This document shows, one piece after another, positions 57,415 through 64,000 of a DNA stretch of 64,000 bases. The stretch is from Parelaphostrongylus tenuis. Lineage: Eukaryota > Nematoda > Chromadorea > Rhabditida > Metastrongylidae. Position numbers and translations under genes: made by a program. Location: contig JAHQIW010007146.1 in NCBI GenBank assembly GCA_019055375.1, positions 62,001 to 126,000 of the forward strand, given 5' to 3'. The notes below the pieces were generated by a model. It searched no databases. It saw only the letters and a program-made list of their open reading frames with translations, and had not been told where the DNA came from. Each line of letters starts with the position of its first letter. Position 1 is the stretch's first letter.

Positions 57415-57998
57415 TTGCCGCGCGGCATCGCATCTCTGGGTGAATTTTTATGGCTCATGCAGCGATGGATTGAGAAATTTATTTGGGAAATTGAAATTTT
57501 AGTGGACAATCATTACCGGAAAATGCATCATCATTATCTTGATTTCTACAAAAAATTTCAGAGCAAAAGTAAACCCCTTCTGTCGAAAAATTTTATATGG
57601 TTATACGAGAAGACGACATTGTTGCGAAAAGAGAAATATTTCCAAGTGTATAAGCAGCATTTCGTTGCTCCATCATGAACAAAACGCGGGTTCAACTTTC
57701 TCTTGAGGTCCCGAGTTTTATAAATCACTCAACATTCCTGAACATGGAAACCTATGTTGAGTACACAAATGTGATCCATTCAAGAAACACAAGAGAGACT
57801 TCTTCTCGGACAGAGACACTTTCTAAAATATATGGGCGAATGCTTGCGGCGTTGATTAGTCTGCGAGAGATGAGTCATATACTCGATTTCAATGAGCATC
57901 CTCTGAGGTGTTCTAAATGCAGATTTGGCCTTTACAAGAACTTGTCGCAACCTATCAATGTATTAAATCACTCCTGCTATCCTCCAAGAGAAGTTTAG
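57415..57998 (+). CDS. Two overlapping open frames, unknown
   Basis: Frames 57415-57678 and 57675-57998 (87 and 107 codons) overlap by four bases. The first is basic and aromatic-rich, the second has a CSKC pair. No family is recognised and no splice signals fix them; they may be parts of a spliced gene or chance frames in an intergenic region. Listed only because both are long for this AT-rich background. Confidence 0.15.
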
Positions 57999-58639
57999 TA
58001 CCAATGCACCAACCCCTAAGGCATCGACAGCTTGATGAGATTTGAGCGCGAGATTGTACAATTGACCACGTGTTCGTTGCAGAACACCTCCAACCATTGC
58101 GCCGTAGGCACCTCAATTTCTCCGGTATTTTTATCAAAAACCGACCGAGATTTAATGGAGATCAATTTTTAAAGTAATAGAGAGCTAACTTCCTAGAAAA
58201 TTAGCTCAAGCGATGACCAGCTCAGTGAATGAGGAAAAACATGGCCAACAACTGCTTAGATCAACTCGGGTTGCACTTAGACAGTCGTAGTTGATAGAAT
58301 GCGCTAAATGAGCTCATGCTCCCTGTTTTCGCTTAAGGTAAGGACAAATGAAATGAGTGTCAAATCCCTTTTTCTGAGACCATAAACCAGATTTATCCGT
58401 CTATACATAGTTTGGTTTCTTGAATGAGTCTTTACCAACGAAATGAAGTGAGTGGTGCCACCATATTGAGCCTGGTCGACAACAGATCAAACCAATTGAT
58501 ATGTGCAAGTTCTCGACAAAAAAAAATGGCAAGATCTCATCTTGCTTCCGACTAACTTCGACCACTTCAAGCGCCATTATAAGCTTCGTCTTATCTCTGA
58601 ATTTTCTTCCGAAATTTTCAAATATTCGAAATCTCATCG

Positions 58640-61600
58640 ATGAAAAAGGTTACCGTGGTGGACGCCGTCTCATTAGCCAGCAGTGTTGAAATCCATGTAA
58701 GCCCCAGTAGATGCCCTTTACTGATTCGCTTTACCACTTGCTATTCATTAATCAATTTACTTATTTATTTGCTTGCTTTATCGTCTTACAAAGATTTTAG
58801 CTTTGGTAGAAAGTAACTTTTTGGCGCATACAGTCATGGATGCGAAAATAGTGGGATTGGCAATATTCTGAGTTCATCTACTTGTTGATGTCCACAATCT
58901 AATTGAAAACAAATATTTGACTAAGTCGGAAACCGATACAAGCTGTAATTTCAAAATCCAAGAAATAGTGAGGCTTTTCTGATCACAAAATTCACTATCA
59001 TAGGCAGCGACAGATACTAACGTGATGCCTCACTTCATAAGTTTCTTAGATTCGATCTAAAGTTTTGATCCTTTTATTTATCTAGACTGAAATCAGAGCT
59101 TATGATTCAGAGTTTGTGTTGAAAAATCTTAATATCAGAGCAGTAATTCAGAAAGAGTGTTACAAATAATGTGAATGTTTCATTCAGGATGCCATCATCG
59201 ATGAAAACTTTGCTGACGATAATCGTCGTGAGAAAGCAGTTGTTGAGGCTCAACTGTTTGAAGTAAGCTACGTAAATTCTTTATTTTATCGCTTTACAGC
59301 CAGTGCCACATGTGTTAATTATATGTTTGAGAATATCGAGTAGTATACAATGCCTTGAACCTCTCACGGAAATTGAACCAGCAAGTCACTCTTTCGGGGG
59401 CTGTCTGTTAATCTCTCCACTGCCGCAGGCGTTCTCTGCTATAGTCGGGTTCAACTGTCGTCCCTGGTTCAAAGTTTTGCATATCGCTCAGCATTTTCGA
59501 TATATTGTTCCAAGGAGTACTTGATATTTCTAATCCATTCTGCTTTCAGTCTCAGATGAAAGATGGATTCATTGGCAAATGGATACACTATTTTACTGAT
59601 CGAGCGTTGCTGAAACGACTTGTGCGTTCAGATCACCTTAGAATGATTTTGCTGGGTGTTCTTCTTCCTGTATTATCTCGCTTCTCAGTGACTTCACCTA
59701 ACCAATCTAAAACTTTTCGGTTTGAATTAAGGAAACACACGAAGACTCCGAATTGAAAACGTTCATCGCTCAAAAGTTGTTCAAAGTTGACGGGATTCTC
59801 TGTGATGAACAGACGAGACTTGAACTCATACAAAGTCTGATTGTACAGTCATCCGTTTTCGATTTCGACAAAGATGATCTCGTCAAAAAATACGGGTACG
59901 GCCGATTCTGACAGCATCTTTTTGAATCCTTTCAAATTACTTTATTTTATATTCTGAATTTGTAGTGAAGAAATGACCGGTTGGCTGATGGATCGACTGG
60001 TGCCGTCAATCAGTGAGTGCAGCAGTGTCCTATACAAAGCTGCATCGCATTTCAATCGGTTTAAGAGTGTAAGATGTTTGGTAACACTCATTATGAGAGA
60101 TGTTGGATGTTCTCCAGCTTTTGATGGTTACTATGCTTTAAAGAGATTCCACTCAAATATACTTTTTTGGTAATCTTATAGTATATTTTGCTATCGTGAT
60201 GAATTCAAGATTTCGAACTTTCTTTTACTTTTTCAGCGCGATCCTCTTCATAATTGGTATCGCCAGCCGGAAAATGTGTCGGCACAGACAGCGGCACGTA
60301 TCTCGAGATTTGCCGAGCAGATGACCAACCGCCTGAGATGGTCCTTTCTCATGGAGCCGGGGAAATTCAACTGCCACATGATGGTTCGCGCCTCAAAACT
60401 GCGCTCTTTTTAGTTTCATAATTGCAAGCATCCCGAACATCTTCTTCGCTTCCTGCTGATTTTCTTATCCTTATTTCTTCCTCTATATCTTATTTTCCTT
60501 TGTATGCAATTTTCAGAGATTTATTCTAGGAATTCATAGCCGAATTCAACAGGTTGGAGTCCTTTTTTTCTGTGAATGAACTTAGTACAGAGGAAGCCTC
60601 ACAGACAGCTTTCAACGCTAACTTTATGACGAAAGCAAGGAACAAACGTAGGTGGTATCCTCTATTGAAAATTTAGTTCAAGAGGAGAATGACTTATCGT
60701 CAACGTGTTAATCTGATTACACATTTTAAGCCCTCCATAAGGTCTGATATGGCACTTATGGTGATAGACCTGCGTTTCGGTCTTCATGTCAAGCCTCATC
60801 GGTAGCGCATGCCTTTCGGTTCAACCGCGCCAATGCGTATACGCAAATCTGGCCGAACATTTTACATTGCACACCTGGCGAAAAATCACCTGACAATGCA
60901 GTGACAGTTGGTCACTCGATGGCTGATCAAACAACTATTGCAATACCTTTTCATTCGACTATTTTTTTGAGGTCTCGCTCAAGAATCAATATGATTTGCT
61001 AGAATATTCAAGCCTTTCGCGAGATCTGATATGGTACTTCGACAACTAGACGTGCGATTTAGTTTTCATGTCAGACTCCATGAAAAGCCTAAAATATGTC
61101 ATCGGATCAATTTGTTCTAAGCGAGGTCTCAAAAACAGTTCAATAGAAAGGCACTGCTGTTTTTGTCAGTGGGTTAGCTTTGGATTTCCCGAGTAGAATT
61201 AGTGTTATTGATTTCCATTCAATAAATGGGAGGATCGGGGGCACTGATATGTGCCCTAGCCGAGAGGTTGTGATGCGTGTGGAGCTGAGCTTCACCCCCA
61301 CCTCTTTGCGGTAGTTAACAACAACGTCCTATGAGACACCACGGCAAGACTATCTTTGAGATTAAAAAGAAACTCGCTCAACTAATATTCTACGTTGTTC
61401 AAGAAGGAGACATAACGAAGTGATTGTTAGAAGTACTGGGATCTGCTTAGTGAAAAAATACACTGTTGTGACTTATTAAATAAATAAAGTGCTAAAAGTA
61501 GGAGGCTTAATGAACTGGTAAGATCTAGTCCGTAGGAATCTTAAAGCCCCTCCAAGACTAGAATAGACGTCCCCCCTCCGTGCTATAAAATAGGGTTCAG

Positions 61601-63484
61601 TGTAGAAGAAGGGGTTCTGATGAAGCGAGAGATATCACTAAAGCTGATGCTTCCTAAGCCACTGACGTATCAATCACAGGAAGGTTCTAAACACTCGCAA
61701 GGACTACACAGAACGTTTATAGCGAGGCTTGAAAACAGTTAATTGGAAGGTATTGATGAGATCTTTCTTGAGATAAGCTCAACTCAGTTGCTCAGTTGTT
61801 GCACTTTTCTATTTATCCACTCGATACTTTTTTTTCGTTAAAAAGAAACCCGTGTGCGTCACAGAATGGGCTTTTTTTTTTAGAGAGAGCGATTCTGTGC
61901 TCGGCTCTATTTTTTTAGACACCCAAGAAACGCTGAAACAAACCCCTTAAGATAAGGGAAAGAAAATACGTTTTCCCGCTCCAGTCATTCTAAACTGCTC
62001 TGAGATCTTGATATGTCAAAATTTTAGTGATTCCTTGCTGTGATGCCTCTCGTGTTTGCCTTCGTGACAACGACTCTCCTCAGATGAATCCAGCCGATGT
62101 CATCGATAAGATTTTTGCGAGAGAACATATCACTACTGCTAAGAACGAGGAGCATTCAGTATAGTTAGCTATTTTTCTTTTATCTGAGAAAACCCTCTGA
62201 TTTACGTGACGGTCCACAGAGGTAGAAATTTTACATTGCCATTTTTATAATATTGTATCAGTCTCTTATATGTTATCCGAGGACAAATGAGGACCCTCTT
62301 CTGTGGACAAGAACTTCTGTAAGAGTGTTACTAATCAATTAATAGTTTCAATCTCTGGCTACTGGGCTACCTGGCTGCTTTTTGGAGATATCTTTTTATG
62401 AAGCTGTAGCAGAAAGAAGGCATTTGTGTCAGACACACTCATATTTTTGCAGCTCAGAACTCTCCTCAAATTATGAGTAGCCTTTTGATAGGCTTGTTTT
62501 CTAAAAACAGCATTTCACCGCAGTGTAGCAGGGATGATGGATTGAGTTCCACATAGGTCACGGATTTGCTTGTCGATAAGGTGTGCGATGGATATGGATT
62601 GATAACGTGCGATCCATAGATCATGCAGACGTGGTTTACAAGGAAACGCTATTTTTTATATTTAATTTTGGATTTTTTCTCCTCTTTGAAGGAAAACACG
62701 GATGAAATGCATGACTCTGGTACTACAAAATTTATGCTACATTTTTATATGATTTTTGTGTTTAGCCAGCGATGTAACAGTAAAAGCACACGGCCATTTT
62801 GAACATTAAATGCTACGGCGCTATAAAGGGTGTTTTCGAGAAAAAACAAGTAGCACTATAGCCAGAGATTTGAGCGTTTGAATGATTACTAACGATATTA
62901 CGAATTCTTAGAAACCAAAAGGGGTCACTTCTTCATTTGTTCCCAGACAACATACAAAAACCTTATTTTACTTTATATTCTCTTCATATAACCCGATGTC
63001 ACAATTCAATGTGCAAATCTGAAAAATCTGAACCCTTCTTGAATTCGATTCGCTTCTTTGTATTTATCCTCCGCAATGATCCGAAACATTTCCCCTGTCA
63101 ACATGTCTGCTGATTGAGGAGCTCGTCTTCAATATGTCTCTTAGAGTGCTGATCGAGACAATTTTCCTTGCAATCCTGGTGGTAGAAGAGCTAGGGCGTC
63201 CCCTAAGATGTTCGTTGATTGATTGCAAGAGAGTGCTAGGGGAGAAAAATGAACCTATTTATCGCTTATCACTCGCCTCCTGACACACGAGGTCATTAAC
63301 CACTGCCATACCCCAATCCTTTTATTGCTTTGGAGTTGGTATTGAACGTCTTTTTCTTACGTTTTCTTTCAGTGGAACACCAGATTTCATTCACGCAAAT
63401 TATATTCGTGGTGGACCGCTACTGAATACTTTTATATGTACTCAAGCTCCGCTTCCAAACACGCAATGTGATTTCTGGAGAATG
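58640..63484 (+). CDS. Protein tyrosine phosphatase, N-terminal part (3' end outside window)
   Basis: Exons: 58640-58696, 59188-59262, 59550-59655, 59745-59895, 59966-60068, 60237-60383, 60530-60647, 62028-62163, 63373-63484; together 1005 nt, 335 codons, no stop. Residues 1-213 form an uncharacterised helical N-terminal region. From 214 the classical PTP fold starts (EFIAEF), followed by IPCCDASRV (254-262), HANYI (305-309), TQAPLP (321-326) and DFWRM (331-335). These match the first conserved motifs of class I cysteine phosphatases. The WPD loop and the HC(X5)R catalytic loop must lie past 64000, so activity cannot be judged. About 35 residues separate RVCL from HANYI, longer than in most PTPs. 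The donor of exon 8 (after 62163) is weak but removes a TAG that would otherwise end the frame. Exon 1 and the 59655/59745 junction are the least certain; an upstream start is possible. Nematodes have a large PTP family; I cannot assign the member. Confidence 0.82.
59350..59500 (+). repeat. tRNA-like SINE, family 2 (degraded copy)
   Basis: GGGTTCAACTGTCGTCCCTG plus CAAAGTTTTGCATATCGCTC match the 3' part of the family 2 unit. In the phosphatase intron between 59262 and 59550. Confidence 0.4.
60700..61110 (-). repeat. Hammerhead repeat, second subfamily (two degraded copies)
   Basis: Minus-strand copies near 60700-60850 and 60955-61080 share the 2 kb repeat's TGCCATATCAGACC- and GAGGTCTC-type strings. 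The first keeps CCGATGA, GACC and GAAAC; the second is more decayed. Within the phosphatase intron 60648-62027. Confidence 0.45.
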
Positions 63485-64000
63485 GTAATTTGAGAAATCG
63501 GAGTTCTTTTATTATCGCTCAGTTAAACTCTTAACGTAAATATGAAAAGGTGTTCTAATAAACAGCAGTAGTAAGGTATTTGAAGAACCAAAGTCTTTCT
63601 TCTACCCTCTTGTTAAGAGTGATAGTATCCTTAATCCTTTGAGGGCCACCGTTGATAGCAGGCGGCATCGCGCTAGCCAATAGCGCGGGAGTAGCAAACA
63701 GGCAGCGTCTGCAGTTTGTGATGAACGTGTAAATGCTGCTGCCTGACTTCGCCGAGGCGCGATGCCGTCATTACAGTAGCTATGTGAGACGCCACGTCTT
63801 TGTGAGACGTTTCGTAGCACGTGGTCTCCAAAGAGTTAAGTGTAGGAAAGGATTCCATTTCGCTACAAACGTTTGACATTTATAGGTATATCAAGAAAAG
63901 TCGACGTTCATCATTATGCTATGCAGCGCTGTAGACAGCGATTCCTTGGGTCCTCTTGATCGGTCTTCTAATCCTCACTGCTTGTATTATTGGCCAAGGT
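63485..64000. other. Phosphatase intron to window edge
   Basis: No further PTP exon was recognised. A GC-rich patch at 63650-63800 contains inverted strings GGCATCGCGC and GCGCGATGCC about 80 bp apart, suggesting a small foldback repeat. Confidence 0.4.

Overview
The window looks like nuclear DNA of a nematode, most likely a strongylid (hookworm-like) parasite. Genes are split into short exons with GT..TTTCAG-type introns. The best-preserved genes match nematode families, and the DNA between them is filled with decayed mariner, piggyBac, RTE and Penelope-like elements, tRNA-derived repeats and foldback repeats. There is no bacterial operon structure, rRNA, convincing functional tRNA or CRISPR array. 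The organism call is inference; the gene calls come from translating exons and checking that splice phases agree.

Three host genes are supported. Two are tandem paralogues on the minus strand encoding proton/myo-inositol cotransporters (HMIT/SLC2A13 type of the sugar-porter MFS family). Copy A (649-13783) has 13 exons here and runs off the left edge. Copy B (24735-38192) is complete: 15 exons whose phases all join, giving 588 codons. Exon lengths are identical between copies for all 13 shared exons, and homologous introns and a conserved 5' flanking block show that the whole unit was duplicated. The third gene (58640 to beyond 63484, plus strand) encodes a protein tyrosine phosphatase. Nine exons join in frame (335 codons), and the catalytic cysteine loop would lie beyond the right edge.

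The rest is mobile-element debris. 1-13.8 kb: HMIT A, with introns holding foldback repeats, tRNA-like SINE palindromes and a mariner fragment. 13.9-24.7 kb: Penelope-like element (PLE) remnants, including a decayed near-complete copy at 19.56-22.8 kb flanked by hammerhead-like motifs, plus palindromes and a mariner fragment. 24.7-38.2 kb: HMIT B, whose introns hold a hammerhead-bearing foldback element and a mariner fragment. 38.4-58.6 kb: gene-poor, with an RTE retrotransposon pair in inverted orientation bounded by (TA)n tracts, a piggyBac pseudogene and foldback repeats. 58.6-64 kb: the phosphatase gene.

The most notable signal is RNA-based. A family of small non-coding repeats carries compact hammerhead self-cleaving ribozymes. 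Two copies (16751-16789 and 26138-26180) keep every core residue and base-paired stems; other copies are damaged. The unit at 26 kb begins and ends with the same sequence, as expected for a repeat made from a circular or tandem RNA (retrozyme-like). A second, PLE-type hammerhead-like motif flanks the PLE remnants, and one PLE 3' end has inserted into a ribozyme repeat with a 7-bp target-site duplication.
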